Source: Demequina gelatinilytica
GTDB taxonomy: Bacteria > Actinomycetota > Actinomycetes > Actinomycetales > Demequinaceae
DNA: 64,000 bases
Direction of reading: 5' to 3'
Assembly (NCBI RefSeq): GCF_000971115.1
Contig: NZ_BBLV01000003.1
Span: 62,001 to 126,000, forward strand
Positions 34,576 to 43,687 of this stretch are shown here, piece after piece. A program made the translations under genes and the position numbers. The notes beneath the pieces were generated by a model. It made no database searches and was not told the DNA's origin. It saw only the letters and a program-made list of their open reading frames with translations. Position 1 is the first letter of the stretch. Each line of letters starts with the position of its first letter.

Positions 34576-35304
34576 CTACGACGCGAAGTCCATCCCGTCG
34601 ATGCCCGTGATGAGGGCGTCGGAGTGCTCGGGGCACACGGTGAACGCCAGCATCGTGCCCATGAGCTGCGACGTGGCCACGCCCACCTGCGCCTCGACCT
34701 CGGCGTCCGTGGCGTCCTCGTCGAGGCCGCTGAAGGCCGCGCCCATCATGAGGTCGGTGAAGGCCTCCTCGAGCACGTCCTCGACCGGCGTGCCCTCCTC
34801 GATGGTCCGGCACGTGTCCCATGCCCCGGTCAGCGCCGCGGCCTCCATCTCGGGCGTCGCGGCGATCCCCAGGTCGAGGCCCTCGAGGGATGCCAGCAGC
34901 AGCACCTCGCGCTGCAGGCGCGTCAGGTCGCCCCCTTCGGCCACGAGGAACGCGGTGAGGGCATCCTCTGCCGCGGTTGCCGCCTCGCCCTCGACCGAGT
35001 CCGCAAGGGCGCCTTCGAAGCGCGCGTAGAGATCCGGGTCGATCAGCGCCTCGCGCTCGTCGGCGGTCATCGCGAGCACCGGCGAGTCCTCGCCGGCCCA
35101 GTCCTCGTCGCCCGCGGGTGCGGGGCTCGCGCCGTCATCCGTCCCGGAGGCGTCCGCGGTGGCCATGCCGGTCGGCTCGACGGTCGCGACGACCTCGGTG
35201 GCAGCGCCCGTGGGCGTTGCCGCGGCGTCCGCGTCCTCGGCGTTGGTCGAGCATCCCGCGACCAGCAGCAGCGCCGCGACGGCGACCGGCATCTTCGCAC
35301 GCAT
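34576..35304 (-). CDS. Uncharacterised lipoprotein
   Basis: The 242-residue protein has a lipoprotein signal ending VAGC (Cys18), then an Ala/Thr/Asp-rich linker to about residue 75, and a helical domain with two conserved-looking Cys (in DTCRT and FTVCPE). It is acidic. No family was recognised with confidence. It stands alone between the channel gene and the DUF4406 gene on the same strand, with 56- and 102-base gaps. Confidence 0.75.
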   Translation of the reverse strand: MRAKMPVAVAALLLVAGCSTNAEDADAAATPTGAATEVVATVEPTGMATADASGTDDGASPAPAGDEDWAGEDSPVLAMTADEREALIDPDLYARFEGALADSVEGEAATAAEDALTAFLVAEGGDLTRLQREVLLLASLEGLDLGIAATPEMEAAALTGAWDTCRTIEEGTPVEDVLEEAFTDLMMGAAFSGLDEDATDAEVEAQVGVATSQLMGTMLAFTVCPEHSDALITGIDGMDFAS

Positions 35305-35406
35305 GTGGTGAATCCCCCCTCGGATCAGGACGCCGCCGCGCGGCGGCTGGCCGTAGCGTATCGCCTGGTCCGCCGGACGCAGCGCAGCGGCGCGGCGACG
35401 GTGCGG

Positions 35407-35790
35407 TCACGCGTGGGGCGGCGCGGCGCAGCCGGGGACCTCGTCGAGCGAGAAGTACACCGGGATGCCACGTTCGCGCGCGAGCGCGACGTCCTGATCC
35501 GCCCCGCGCGACTCCCCCGGAAGCCTGAGGACCGCGTCGCAGTGCGCGATGAGACGGGCGGCCGTCGGGTACATCACCTCGGCCGCGAGCGGATGGTCCG
35601 GACCGGAGGCGCCGGCGCTGCGCAGCACAGGCAGCGCCACCCACTCGCCGATCATCGGGACATGCCCCGCCTCGAAGAGCGGCCATGCGGCCTCCTCGAG
35701 ACGGGCGAGGTTGCGCGCCATGAGCGCGGGGTCGCCGCCGGTGCCTGAAGCATAGGGACCGGCGATGAGGATGAGCTTCGGTGTGTTCAT
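35407..35790 (-). CDS. DUF4406 domain protein
   Basis: The 127-residue protein starts with LILIAGPYASG near residue 6 and has VALPVLRSAG and SRGADQDVALARERGIPVYFS (core GADQDVALA) at the C-terminus, features of DUF4406, a nucleoside 2-deoxyribosyltransferase-like fold. The function is not known. ATG at 35790 lies 6 bases after TACTCT on the minus strand, hence leaderless. It diverges from the DeoR regulator with only 55 bases between the starts, so the two may be co-regulated. Confidence 0.85.
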   Translation of the reverse strand: MNTPKLILIAGPYASGTGGDPALMARNLARLEEAAWPLFEAGHVPMIGEWVALPVLRSAGASGPDHPLAAEVMYPTAARLIAHCDAVLRLPGESRGADQDVALARERGIPVYFSLDEVPGCAAPPHA

Positions 35791-35821
35791 GACGGCAGAG
35801 TAGGCACAAACATGCAAGAAT

Positions 35822-35846
35822 GGGAAGAAGTCGGAAGGAATCGGAA
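35822..35846. promoter_or_regulatory. Tandem 10-bp direct repeats before the DeoR gene
   Basis: GGGAA at 35822, CGGAA at 35832 and CGGAA at 35842 recur every 10 bases within a purine-rich strip that runs into the ATG. One-helical-turn spacing is typical of cooperative regulator binding, as in DeoR-family operators, though the ribosome site also lies here. Confidence 0.4.
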
Positions 35847-36601
35847 TGCTGGCAGCGGCACGTAGGCACCTCCTGCTCGATCGCCTCGCGCGCGACGGGC
35901 GTGTGGTCGCGAAGGATCTCGCGGCCGAGCTCGAGGTCTCGGAGGACACCATCCGACGCGATCTGCGCGAGCTCGACGCCGAGGGCCTCGCGGTCCGCGT
36001 CTACGGCGGCGCGCTCCCGGCCTCCCCTGCGGTGGTCGACTACGCCGCGCGGGCGAGCGTCGCCCCCGACAGCAAGAGCCGCGTCGCCGCGGCCGCCGCG
36101 CGGCTCATCGTCCCCGGCATGACCGCGATCCTCGACGGCGGCACCACGGCGCTCGCCGTGACCGCGGCGCTGCCGCGGGACCTCGACTGCACGATCATCA
36201 CCCACTCCGTCACGGTCGCCGCATCGCTCCTCGAGCACCGCGCCGACGTCATCGTCATCGGCGGCACGCTGTTCAAGCACTCGGCCGTCGCATGCGGCGC
36301 ACGTGCCGCGGAGGGCGCGCTCGAGGTGAGCGCCGACGTGTTCCTGCTGGGCGTCACGGGCGTCCATGCCGACGCCGGGCTCACCACGGGCGACGCCGAC
36401 GAGGCGGCGATGAAGCGCACCCTCGCCTCGCGCAGCGCGGACACCTATGTGCTCGCGAGCGAGGAGAAGATCGGCGCGGCGTCGAGGTTCGGGGTGCTGC
36501 CCCTGACCGAGGTCACGGGGATCATCACGGACGCCGACGCAGACTCGGCGGCGATGCGCGCGCTCGACGCGGCCGGAGCGGCGCTGATGCGGGCCGGATA
36601 G
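35846..36601 (+). CDS. DeoR/GlpR-family regulator
   Basis: The 251-residue protein has an N-terminal DeoR HTH (residues 5-57; VVAKDLAAELEVSEDTIRRDLRELDAEG, core VSEDTIRRDLREL) and a sugar-phosphate-binding DeoRC domain with DGGTTALAV near 93, IGGTLFKHS near 136 and SEEKIG near 210. Ligands in this family are usually sugar phosphates. ATG at 35846 is preceded by AAGGAA. No sugar operon is adjacent; the divergent DUF4406 gene is the nearest candidate target. Confidence 0.9.
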   Translation: MLAAARRHLLLDRLARDGRVVAKDLAAELEVSEDTIRRDLRELDAEGLAVRVYGGALPASPAVVDYAARASVAPDSKSRVAAAAARLIVPGMTAILDGGTTALAVTAALPRDLDCTIITHSVTVAASLLEHRADVIVIGGTLFKHSAVACGARAAEGALEVSADVFLLGVTGVHADAGLTTGDADEAAMKRTLASRSADTYVLASEEKIGAASRFGVLPLTEVTGIITDADADSAAMRALDAAGAALMRAG

Positions 36602-36615
36602 CCGACAGACGATGC

Positions 36616-36692
36616 TGGTGGGCCCTGCCGGACTCGAACCGACGACACCTGCGGTGTAAACGCAGTGCTCTAACCAACTGAGCTAAGGGCCC
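36616..36692 (-). tRNA. tRNA-Val (anticodon TAC), CCA encoded
   Basis: On the minus strand a 7-base acceptor stem (GGGCCCT/AGGGCCC), D-arm with TAGCTCAGTTGGTTAGAG, anticodon stem CTGCG/CGCAG with loop TTTACAC (anticodon TAC) and a T-arm with GGTTCGAGTCC fold as a standard 74-nt tRNA. The discriminator A is followed by CCA in the genome (36618-36616). It reads GUA and, by wobble, other valine codons. Confidence 0.96.
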
Positions 36693-36733
36693 GAGGACCA
36701 TTGTGGCAGGTGCACCGTACCTGCCCGGACGGC

Positions 36734-37387
36734 TCAGGGACGCAGCACCGCGACGAGCAGCGCCGCCGCGCCGGCGAGCGCCCAGCTCACCAGCGAGCCG
36801 ACCAGGAACTCCTCCGCGGTGGACCCACGCCCGCGGTCGCCCGAGATCTCCGGGAACCGGCCGATGCCCTTGGCCGCCATGAGGCCCACCACCACACCCT
36901 CCGCCCCGACGAGCGCGAGCGCCGCGATGAGCAGCCGCTCGAGCGGACCGATGAACCGTCCGCCCCGCAGATGGGACGCCACGCCGGGCGGGTCCTCCTC
37001 CGCCTCCTCGGGCGCGGTGCGCGCCCGCGCGAGCACGTCACGGCAGACCTCGTTGCCCGTGCGCGTGAGCAGCACCGCCGAGCCGAGGCCTGCGATGATC
37101 GCGGCGCTGCGGTCCGGGCCGCCGTCGGCGAGCACCAGGAGACCCGCGGCCACCACCAGGAAGCCCATCGCGACGTCCGCGCCGTAGCGCCACCGCAGGA
37201 TCAGCCACGCCGCCGAGCCCGCGCCCAGCGCGAACGCGCCCCACGCGCCCACGGCCTCAGCGATCCCGGCCGCCACCAGCACGATGAGCAGCCACGCCGC
37301 GGACGATGCGAGCAGCGTGCGCCCGCGGAGGAACCACCGGAGCGCCTCGCTGCCGGCGATCATCGCGATCAGCACCGCGGCGGTCAT
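36734..37387 (-). CDS. DUF3307-type membrane protein
   Basis: The 217-residue protein has about five membrane segments. The C-terminal part, RFIGPLERLLIAALAL near residues 145-160, KGIGRFPEI near 174 and AEEFLVGSLVSWALA near 191-205, resembles the conserved end of DUF3307 proteins, where Gly-x-Ile-Gly-x-Leu-Glu-Arg and Ala-Glu-(Tyr/Phe)-x-(Leu/Ile)-(Val/Ile)-Gly are fixed. ATG at 37387 overlaps the SatD stop (ATGA). SatD and DUF3307 genes often occur together. The function is unknown. Confidence 0.8.
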   Translation of the reverse strand: MTAAVLIAMIAGSEALRWFLRGRTLLASSAAWLLIVLVAAGIAEAVGAWGAFALGAGSAAWLILRWRYGADVAMGFLVVAAGLLVLADGGPDRSAAIIAGLGSAVLLTRTGNEVCRDVLARARTAPEEAEEDPPGVASHLRGGRFIGPLERLLIAALALVGAEGVVVGLMAAKGIGRFPEISGDRGRGSTAEEFLVGSLVSWALAGAAALLVAVLRP

Positions 37388-38004
37388 CGCGCGCCTCCCG
37401 CAAGCTGCTCCAGCGCCTCGCGCAGCGCAACCGCACCCGAGCGATGCGCCGACTGGGACACCGCGGCCTGGCTGATCGACTCGCGCGTGGCGATGGCCTC
37501 CTGCCGCTCCCCTCGGATCACGCCCGCGGCGATGCGCCGCTCGCGCGCCTTCATACGGCCGAGCACGTGGTCGCGGAGCAGGAGGACGGAGGACGTCATG
37601 CCTGCATCGTCCCCCGGACCACCGACACACCACGCGCGCACCGCCGTCTGACCCGCATCCTCGCGCCGATGCGCCTCCTCGATCGCCTCGCGCGCACGCC
37701 ACCACGCGCTGCCGTCGGAGATGTCGCCCTCGACCTCGACCACCTCGCCGAGGCCGATCCCCGCGCGCACCTCGACACCGTCCGGGAGCGCGAGCGAGGC
37801 GAGCGTGGTGACGCGGACCGCGTCCGCAAGCGTGCGGTACACCCCCTGGAACTCGTCGCCCACCGTCGCGCCGAGCGGCCGCAGCACCACGGCGTCCTCC
37901 TCGGCGGCGGCGAAGGCCTCGAGCACGGACGCCTGACCCGCGGCGCGGTCCTCGAGCTCGCGCGAGCGCACGATGTCCACGATCACGGCGACCACGTGTT
38001 CCAT
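37384..38004 (-). CDS. SatD-family protein with a cyclase-like domain and C-terminal HTH
   Basis: The 206-residue SatD-type protein has an N-terminal part reading VDIVRS with Asp10 and VGDEFQ with Asp50, followed by AGIGLGEVV near 81. The order and spacing resemble class III nucleotide cyclase domains, which use two such aspartates for metal. The Lys expected before Thr-x-Gly-Asp in adenylate cyclases is Ala here, so catalysis is doubtful. Residues about 166-190 (RQEAIATRESISQAAVSQSAHR, core TRESISQAAVSQ) look like an HTH of the sigma-region-4 kind. ATG at 38004 lies 7 bases after TAGCAT, so leaderless. AT-rich palindromes upstream may be its own operator. It is coupled to a DUF3307 membrane protein. 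Confidence 0.8.
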   Translation of the reverse strand: MEHVVAVIVDIVRSRELEDRAAGQASVLEAFAAAEEDAVVLRPLGATVGDEFQGVYRTLADAVRVTTLASLALPDGVEVRAGIGLGEVVEVEGDISDGSAWWRAREAIEEAHRREDAGQTAVRAWCVGGPGDDAGMTSSVLLLRDHVLGRMKARERRIAAGVIRGERQEAIATRESISQAAVSQSAHRSGAVALREALEQLAGGAR

Positions 38005-38020
38005 GCGATCGATGCTAACA

Positions 38021-38045
38021 CTTATATCTCTGAAATATAAGAGAT
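38021..38045. promoter_or_regulatory. AT-rich palindrome upstream of satD
   Basis: CTTATAT (38021-38027) and ATATAAG (38035-38041) are perfect inverted repeats with a 7-base spacer. ATCTC (38026-38030) / GAGAT (38041-38045) overlaps. It lies just upstream of the TAGCAT -10 box, in an AT-rich patch that is striking for this genome. Confidence 0.6.
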
Positions 38046-38102
38046 TTCGTGGAAGCCGCACCGGCGCGCGCCGCACGCCGGCGGGCGCGCGCGATCCTGC
38101 TT

Positions 38103-38117
38103 ATATCGAGCCGATAT
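38103..38117. promoter_or_regulatory. Second AT-rich palindrome upstream of satD
   Basis: ATATCG (38103-38108) and CGATAT (38112-38117) are perfect inverted repeats around AGC. It resembles the 38021-38045 site in having TTATATC and lies about 80 bases from it in a 250-base gap that is otherwise GC-rich and gene-free. It may be an auxiliary site. Confidence 0.45.
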
Positions 38118-38256
38118 CAGCGCTTCGCCGCCGTCCCGACGCCAACGCCCCCACCCGCCGCCCGGCGCCCGGCTCGCACCCGGAACGGGCAGCAGGCACC
38201 GATCGCGACGTCTGCAGGGGGACGATGCGGTACGCCGAGCACACGGGCGCAGCAGC

Positions 38257-38721
38257 TCAGCCGAGCAGCTGCTGCACCGCTCCGCGGTACTCCGCGACGT
38301 CCCGCGCCTCCCCCTCGGGGTTGACGATCGCCCAGCGCACCACGCCATCGGCGTCCACGAGGAACGAGCCGCGACCGGCCAGGCCCTTGTGCGGGTTGAA
38401 CACGCCGTACTGGCGCGACACCTCGCCATGCGGCCAGAAGTCGGACAGCAGGTCCGCCTTGTAGCTGTGCGTGTCCGCCCACGCCTTGAGCGTGTAGATG
38501 GAGTCGCAGCTCACCACGATGACCCGCAGGCCGTCGCGCGTGAGCAGGTCCTCCGCGGCTCGCAGCTCGATGAGCTCGTTGGTGCACGTGTCGGAGAAGG
38601 CGAATGGGACGAAGACCAGCAGGTACGCGGTGCCGCGCAGGTCCTCGGTGCTCACCACCCTGCCGTGCGTGTCCGTCATGCGGAAGTCGGGGGCCTCGTG
38701 GCCCACCAGAGGATGGCTCAC
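38257..38721 (-). CDS. ahpE: Peroxiredoxin of the AhpE type
   Basis: The 154-residue thioredoxin-fold peroxidase has the peroxidatic Cys46 in VPFAFSDTCTNEL, where Ser43 takes the place of the usual Thr in the TxxC motif. The sequence context is that of actinobacterial AhpE, a one-Cys peroxiredoxin that reduces peroxides and peroxynitrite. GTG at 38721 overlaps the DUF3052 stop (GTGA). The DUF3052-AhpE order next to aceE matches Rv2239c-Rv2238c. Confidence 0.9.
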   Translation of the reverse strand: MSHPLVGHEAPDFRMTDTHGRVVSTEDLRGTAYLLVFVPFAFSDTCTNELIELRAAEDLLTRDGLRVIVVSCDSIYTLKAWADTHSYKADLLSDFWPHGEVSRQYGVFNPHKGLAGRGSFLVDADGVVRWAIVNPEGEARDVAEYRGAVQQLLG

Positions 38722-39143
38722 TTGGAGCGGCCCTTCTCGACCAGATAGGTCGCGGTCCAGCGGGTGCCGATGACGAACGTCGACGTCGCGTGCAGGCCCG
38801 CCACGGACGCGGCCTCCTGCACCTCGCGCGGCTGCACGTGGCCGGACTGACCCGCCTTGGGTGTGCACAGGCACACCGCGGCACCGTCGTCGAGCAGGGT
38901 CTGCGCGTCCATGAGGAGGTCGGCGAGGTCGTCCTCGCCCTCACGGAACCACACGATGACGCCGTCGGTGACGTCCCCGTAGTCCTCGTCGACCAGCGCC
39001 TCGCCTGTCGCCGCCTCGACAGCGTCGCGGAAGTCCGCGTCGGTGTCGTCGTCGTAGCCGTATTCCTGGATGATCTGGCCCGTCTTCAGCGCGAGCCGCG
39101 CGACGACGGCGTCTACCGCCTTCGCGTCCTCCTGTGTCGCCAC
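38718..39143 (-). CDS. DUF3052 family protein
   Basis: The 141-residue acidic protein has GQIIQEYGYDDDTD near residue 22, VIVWFREGEDDLADLL near 62-77 and the C-terminal GTRWTATYLVEKG. This family is found widely in actinobacteria, next to aceE, and has no assigned function. GTG at 39143 is chosen since the family N-terminus starts at Val-Ala-Thr-Gln; a longer frame to 39212 adds unrelated residues. A TAGTGT -10 box lies upstream near 39200. It is divergent from aceE. Confidence 0.9.
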   Translation of the reverse strand: MATQEDAKAVDAVVARLALKTGQIIQEYGYDDDTDADFRDAVEAATGEALVDEDYGDVTDGVIVWFREGEDDLADLLMDAQTLLDDGAAVCLCTPKAGQSGHVQPREVQEAASVAGLHATSTFVIGTRWTATYLVEKGRSK

Positions 39144-39277
39144 GGTGGCGGGACCCCCTTCGTCGGTTCCTCGTGCGCGGGAGCGCACGCTTGGCGTCCA
39201 CACTAGAGGCACCCCGCGTCGGTGGGCAATCGCCCGCGCCGCGCATCGTGCCAGGCGCCGTGCACAGCACGGTGCGC

Positions 39278-39306
39278 GTGACAGTAACCTGGTGCGTGGA
39301 AACTAT
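39278..39306 (+). promoter_or_regulatory. Candidate aceE promoter
   Basis: GTGACA (39278-39283) and AACTAT (39301-39306) are separated by 17 bases and would place the start near 39314, giving a leader of about 73 bases before the GTG. The spacing is ideal but both hexamers are only partly canonical. Confidence 0.45.
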
Positions 39307-39386
39307 GTGGAGCGCGCCTGCGTACACGCGTGGCGCGCCCTCCCCACACCCGGCGCGCCACCGCGCGCCCGAACGGAAGGTCACCT

Positions 39387-42101
39387 GTGGCACATCACGG
39401 CGAGGTTGACAAGGACCCGGGCGAGACCCAGGAGTGGCTCGAGTCCCTGGACGGCCTGATCGAGGCCGGCGGCGAGAGCCGCGCCGAGTACATCGTGGAC
39501 CAGCTGGTCGAGCACGCGGCCAAGAAGCAGCTGAGCGTGCCGCTCAGCCTCAACACGCCGTATGTCAACACCATCCACAAGGACGACGAGCCCGAGTTCC
39601 CCGGCGATGAGGAGCTCGAGCGCCGCTACCGCGGCTGGATCCGCTGGAACGCGGCCGTCATGGTGACGCGTGCCCAGGCCGGCGGCAAGGGCATCGGCGG
39701 CCACATCTCCTCCTACGCGTCCGTCGCGACGCTCTACGAGGTGGGCCTCAACCACTTCTTCCGTGGCAAGGACCACCCGGGCGGCGGCGACCAGGTGTAC
39801 TTCCAGGGCCACGCGGCGCCCGGCGTCTACGCGCGCGGCTTCGTCGAGGGCCGCTTCGGGGAGCAGGACCTCGACTCCTTCCGCCAGGAGAAGTCGGGCG
39901 AGGGCCGCGGCCTCTCCTCCTACCCGCACCCGCGCCTCATGGACGATGTGTGGGAGTTCCCCACCGTGTCGATGGGCCTGGGCCCCGCCTCCGCGATCTA
40001 CCAGGCGTGGACCAACCGCTACCTGCACCTGCGCGGCATCAAGGACACCTCCGACCAGCACGTCTGGGCGTTCCTGGGCGACGGCGAGATGGACGAGCCG
40101 GAGAGCCGCGGCATGCTGCAGCTCGCGGCGAACCAGAACCTCGACAACCTCACCTTCGTGGTCAACTGCAACCTCCAGCGCCTCGACGGCCCGGTGCGCG
40201 GCAACGGCAAGATCATCCAGGAGCTGGAGGCGTTCTTCCGCGGCGCCGGCTGGAACGTCATCAAGGTGGTGTGGGGTCGCGGCTGGGACCCGCTGCTCCA
40301 GCGCGACGACGACGGTGCGCTGGTCAACCTCATGAACACCGTCCCCGACGGCGACTTCCAGACGTTCCGTGCCGAGTCCGGCGCCTTCATCCGCGACCAG
40401 TTCTTCGGCGGCGACCCGCGCGCCAAGGAGCTCGTCAAGGACATGACGGACGATGAGATCTGGGCGCTCAAGCGCGGCGGCCACGACTACCGCAAGCTCT
40501 ACGCGGCGTATGCGAAGGCCACCACCGAGAAGAACGGCAAGCCCACCGTCATCCTCGCGAAGACGGTCAAGGGCTACGGCCTCGGCTCGAACTTCGCGGC
40601 CCGCAACTCGACCCACCAGATGAAGAAGCTCGCCGCAGCCGACCTCAAGGTCCTGCGCGACACCTTCGACATCCCGTTCACGGACGAGCAGCTCGAGGCC
40701 GACCCGTACCACCCGCCGTACTTCCACCCCGGCTTCGACGACCCGGCGATCCAGTACATGCTCGACCGTCGCAAGCAGCTCGGCGGCTTCGTGCCCGAGC
40801 GCCGGGGCGACCGCAAGGAGATCGCGCTTCCCGAGGCGAAGGCGTACGACCTCCTCGCGAAGGGCTCGGGCAAGCAGGAGGTCGCCACCACCATGGCGCT
40901 CGTGCGCCTGTTCAAGGACCTGGTGCGCGACAAGGAGTTCGGCCACCGCCTGGTGCCGATCATCCCGGACGAGGCCCGCACGTTCGGCCTCGACTCGATC
41001 TTCCCCAGCGCGAAGATCTTCAACACGCAGGGGCAGAACTACCTGCCGGTGGACCGCGAGCTCATGCTCTCCTACAAGGAGTCCGAGTCCGGCCAGATCA
41101 TGCACACGGGCATCAACGAGGCCGGCTCCGCCGCCGCGTTCCAGGCCGTGGGCACGTCCTACGCCACGCACGGCGAGCCGCTGATCCCGTTCTACATCTT
41201 CTACTCGATGTTCGGCTTCCAGCGCACGGGCGACCAGTTCTGGGCGGCGGGCGACCAGCTCACGCGCGGCTTCATCGTCGGCGCCACCGCGGGCCGCACC
41301 ACGCTCGCCGGCGAGGGCCTCCAGCACGGCGACGGCCACTCCCCGATCCTCGCGGGCACCAACACGTCGATCGTCCAGTACGACGCGGCGTACGGCTACG
41401 AGCTGCGCCACATCGTCAGGGACGGCATCGAGCGCTGGTACGGCCCCGACACCGGCCGCGACCGCAACGTCATGTACTACCTCACGGTCTACAACGAGCC
41501 GTACGTCCAGCCGGCCGAGCCGGAGGACGTCGACGTCGAGGGCATCCTCAAGGGCATCCACCGCGTGTCGGCGGCGCCCGAGGGCCCCGGCCCCGAGGCC
41601 CAGATCCTCGCCTCGGGCGTGGGCGTGCCGTGGGCGTACGAGGCCCAGGAGATGCTGCTCCGCGACTACGGCGTGCGCGCCGCGGTCTGGTCCGTGACCT
41701 CGTGGAACGAGCTGCGCCGCGACGCCCTCGAGGCCGAGCGCCAGGCGTTCCTGCACCCCGAGGACGGCATCCGCGTGCCGTTCGTCACCCAGAAGCTCCA
41801 GGGTGCCGCGGGTCCGTTCATCGCGACCTCGGACTACGACCACCTGGTCGCGGACCAGATCCGTGCCTGGGTCCCCGGCGAGTACGCGACGCTCGGCGCG
41901 GACGGCTTCGGCTTCTCCGACACCCGTGCCGCCGCGCGCCGCTTCTTCAACATCGACGGCGCGTCGACCGCGGTCCGCGTGCTGCAGATGCTCGAGAAGC
42001 GCGGCGAAGTGCCCGCCGGCACCTACGCGCAGGCCATCCAGCGCTACGAGCTGCTCGACCCCCGCAAGGGCACGTCGGGCGGCGGTGGCGGCGAGGGCTA
42101 A
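39387..42101 (+). CDS. aceE: Pyruvate dehydrogenase E1 component (homodimeric type)
   Basis: The 904-residue thiamine-diphosphate enzyme matches the single-chain AceE of E. coli and actinobacteria in length and motifs: [16 protein letters not shown] (core [11 protein letters not shown]) near residue 130, the ThDP-binding [10 protein letters not shown] near 232 and NEAGSAAAF near 574. It decarboxylates pyruvate and passes the acetyl group to E2 lipoyl domains. GTG at 39387 lies after GGAAGG; an in-frame ATG at 39330 is upstream but would add non-homologous residues. It is flanked by DUF3052 and the FasR-like regulator. The stop overlaps by 4 bases with the convergent membrane-protein gene. Confidence 0.96.
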   Translation: MAHHGEVDKDPGETQEWLESLDGLIEAGGESRAEYIVDQLVEHAAKKQLSVPLSLNTPYVNTIHKDDEPEFPGDEELERRYRGWIRWNAAVMVTRAQAGGKGIGGHISSYASVATLYEVGLNHFFRGKDHPGGGDQVYFQGHAAPGVYARGFVEGRFGEQDLDSFRQEKSGEGRGLSSYPHPRLMDDVWEFPTVSMGLGPASAIYQAWTNRYLHLRGIKDTSDQHVWAFLGDGEMDEPESRGMLQLAANQNLDNLTFVVNCNLQRLDGPVRGNGKIIQELEAFFRGAGWNVIKVVWGRGWDPLLQRDDDGALVNLMNTVPDGDFQTFRAESGAFIRDQFFGGDPRAKELVKDMTDDEIWALKRGGHDYRKLYAAYAKATTEKNGKPTVILAKTVKGYGLGSNFAARNSTHQMKKLAAADLKVLRDTFDIPFTDEQLEADPYHPPYFHPGFDDPAIQYMLDRRKQLGGFVPERRGDRKEIALPEAKAYDLLAKGSGKQEVATTMALVRLFKDLVRDKEFGHRLVPIIPDEARTFGLDSIFPSAKIFNTQGQNYLPVDRELMLSYKESESGQIMHTGINEAGSAAAFQAVGTSYATHGEPLIPFYIFYSMFGFQRTGDQFWAAGDQLTRGFIVGATAGRTTLAGEGLQHGDGHSPILAGTNTSIVQYDAAYGYELRHIVRDGIERWYGPDTGRDRNVMYYLTVYNEPYVQPAEPEDVDVEGILKGIHRVSAAPEGPGPEAQILASGVGVPWAYEAQEMLLRDYGVRAAVWSVTSWNELRRDALEAERQAFLHPEDGIRVPFVTQKLQGAAGPFIATSDYDHLVADQIRAWVPGEYATLGADGFGFSDTRAAARRFFNIDGASTAVRVLQMLEKRGEVPAGTYAQAIQRYELLDPRKGTSGGGGGEG

Positions 42102-43516
42102 GCAGACCTCACCGGCTCAGGGCCGGAGCCCTCGTCCTCGGACGTGGGCTCCGGCCCTTCGTCGTCTCCGGACGCGTCCTCAGGGACGATGCGGTCCTCG
42201 CCTTCCGAGGCAGGCTCGCCTTCGACCTCGGCAGGCTCCTCGTCGGAGCGCTCGGCCTCCCCCACCTCGTCCTCGGGTGCGGCCTCGGCCTGCTCCTCCC
42301 GCTCCTCGTCGAGGGGCGTCTCCTCGGCCTCCGCGGCCTGGTCCTCGGGCTCCTCATCGAGGGGCGTCTCCCCGGCACCCGCGTCCGAATCCGAGGCGAG
42401 CTCGTCGTCGACCATCGCCCCTTCACCCGGCGCATCGTCCGCCACCGCATCGTCCGCCGCCCACGCGCCGGAACCGGCACCAGGGGTGGACCGGGCCGCT
42501 CGCGTGCTCGTCGCGGTGTCCTCGGAACCGCCTCGGGCGGGGCCGCCGGAGGCCTCTCGCTCATCGCGCGCCGCAGCAGGCGGCGCCGCGATCTCCTCGG
42601 CCGGCACCACGGGCTGGCCCGTGCCGGGAGTCCACGCGGGCGCCGGCGCGACGTGCTCGATGGGGCGCGTGTCCTGCTCGTCGAACCCGGTCGGCTCCGC
42701 CGGCGCTCGGTCGGCCGCCGCGCTGTCCACGGGGCGACGCTCGTCGCCCTGGGCGGGCCGCTCGCCGCGGAAGGAACGCCACACCGCGATCGCGGCCCAG
42801 CCGATGAGGACCACCAGCACCACCAGCACGGCCCACAGGATCACCAGCGTGTTGGTGGCGAACGCCCCCGCGGGCGCGACCGCGACGTAGCCCTCGACCA
42901 GGCACGTCACGGAGCCGCCGGACATCTCACCGTACGCGTGGTAGACGCCCGTGGGCTCGAGCCAGGTGCGGTCCGCGATCCAGTCGACGCCGGCGGCGAC
43001 GTCCACCTGACCGGAGACCTCCTGGCCCTCCACCGCGCCCTGGCTGGTCACCGTCCGGATGGGGATGGCGAAGCCGCCGATCATCACCCCGGCCACCCGC
43101 TGCTCGACCGAGACGGGCGTCGCGGACGTGGCCGTCCAGTCGACCACCGCATCGGCGGGGACGTCGAGAGGCGTGAGCGCGGCCGTGCCGGCAGGCGTGT
43201 AGGTGGTGCCGTCGACCGTGGCCTCGAGCGTGCAGCCGTCGGAGATCGAGCCCGTGCTCACCAGCTCCGGGATCCCCGTGAGCGCGACGCCGCCGAGCAG
43301 CCCCGCGAGCACCGCCGCCGTGGTGACGCGACCGCGTGCCGCCGTCGCGTCGCGCGTGAGGAGGAGCGTCACCAGGATCATCGCGATCGCGACCGTGCCG
43401 AACAGCACGGTGCGTCCCGGGTCGATCACCCCGAGCTGCCAGAGCAGCCCCACCACGACCAGCCCGAGCACCAGGCCGAGCACCATCCCTGTCAACGGTC
43501 GCGGCCGTGGTGTCAT
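42098..43516 (-). CDS. Membrane protein with a long acidic C-terminal tail
   Basis: The 472-residue protein has membrane segments near residues 9-30, 38-53 and 67-82, an extracytoplasmic beta-rich region of about 140 residues with Cys pairs, another membrane segment near 222-247 and a 220-residue tail very rich in Glu, Asp, Ala and Pro. The tail contains two near-copies of ETPLDEE, about 17 residues apart. No family was recognised. ATG at 43516 follows AGGAGGAG; a frame reaching to 44797 is antisense to the regulator. The function is unknown. It is convergent with aceE and divergent from the FasR-like gene. Confidence 0.75.
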   Translation of the reverse strand: MTPRPRPLTGMVLGLVLGLVVVGLLWQLGVIDPGRTVLFGTVAIAMILVTLLLTRDATAARGRVTTAAVLAGLLGGVALTGIPELVSTGSISDGCTLEATVDGTTYTPAGTAALTPLDVPADAVVDWTATSATPVSVEQRVAGVMIGGFAIPIRTVTSQGAVEGQEVSGQVDVAAGVDWIADRTWLEPTGVYHAYGEMSGGSVTCLVEGYVAVAPAGAFATNTLVILWAVLVVLVVLIGWAAIAVWRSFRGERPAQGDERRPVDSAAADRAPAEPTGFDEQDTRPIEHVAPAPAWTPGTGQPVVPAEEIAAPPAAARDEREASGGPARGGSEDTATSTRAARSTPGAGSGAWAADDAVADDAPGEGAMVDDELASDSDAGAGETPLDEEPEDQAAEAEETPLDEEREEQAEAAPEDEVGEAERSDEEPAEVEGEPASEGEDRIVPEDASGDDEGPEPTSEDEGSGPEPVRSA

Positions 43517-43626
43517 CTCTCCTCCTGAGGTCTCACCTGTGGCCGACGCTACCGGGGACATCTCGGACAAGCGCGACGACACACACAAGTCCGACAATGC
43601 GCGTCGCCGCGGTATTCCGTGGACGG

Positions 43627-43680
43627 GTTGTGCGCCACCCACAACGACGTTGTCGTCATTCGACAACGGCGCACTACGCT
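43627..43680. promoter_or_regulatory. Cluster of palindromes and promoter of the FasR-like gene
   Basis: Three nested repeats lie here: GTTGTG/CACAAC (43627-43645), ACAACGACGTTGT (43641-43653, odd palindrome) and CGTTGTCG/CGACAACG (43648-43668, perfect, 5-base loop). TACGCT at 43675-43680 is the likely -10 of the leaderless regulator mRNA. Density of repeats over the promoter suggests autoregulation. Confidence 0.65.
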
Positions 43681-43687
43681 GACCCCC

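Noticed and set aside
39381-41843. 820-codon open frame antisense to aceE
   Set aside because: No motifs, and its composition mirrors the AceE codons; aceE is certain.
41630-43528. Long open frame on the plus strand opposite the acidic-tailed membrane protein
   Set aside because: It begins inside aceE and its translation is Arg/Gly/Pro-rich without motifs; it is an antisense shadow typical of high G+C DNA.
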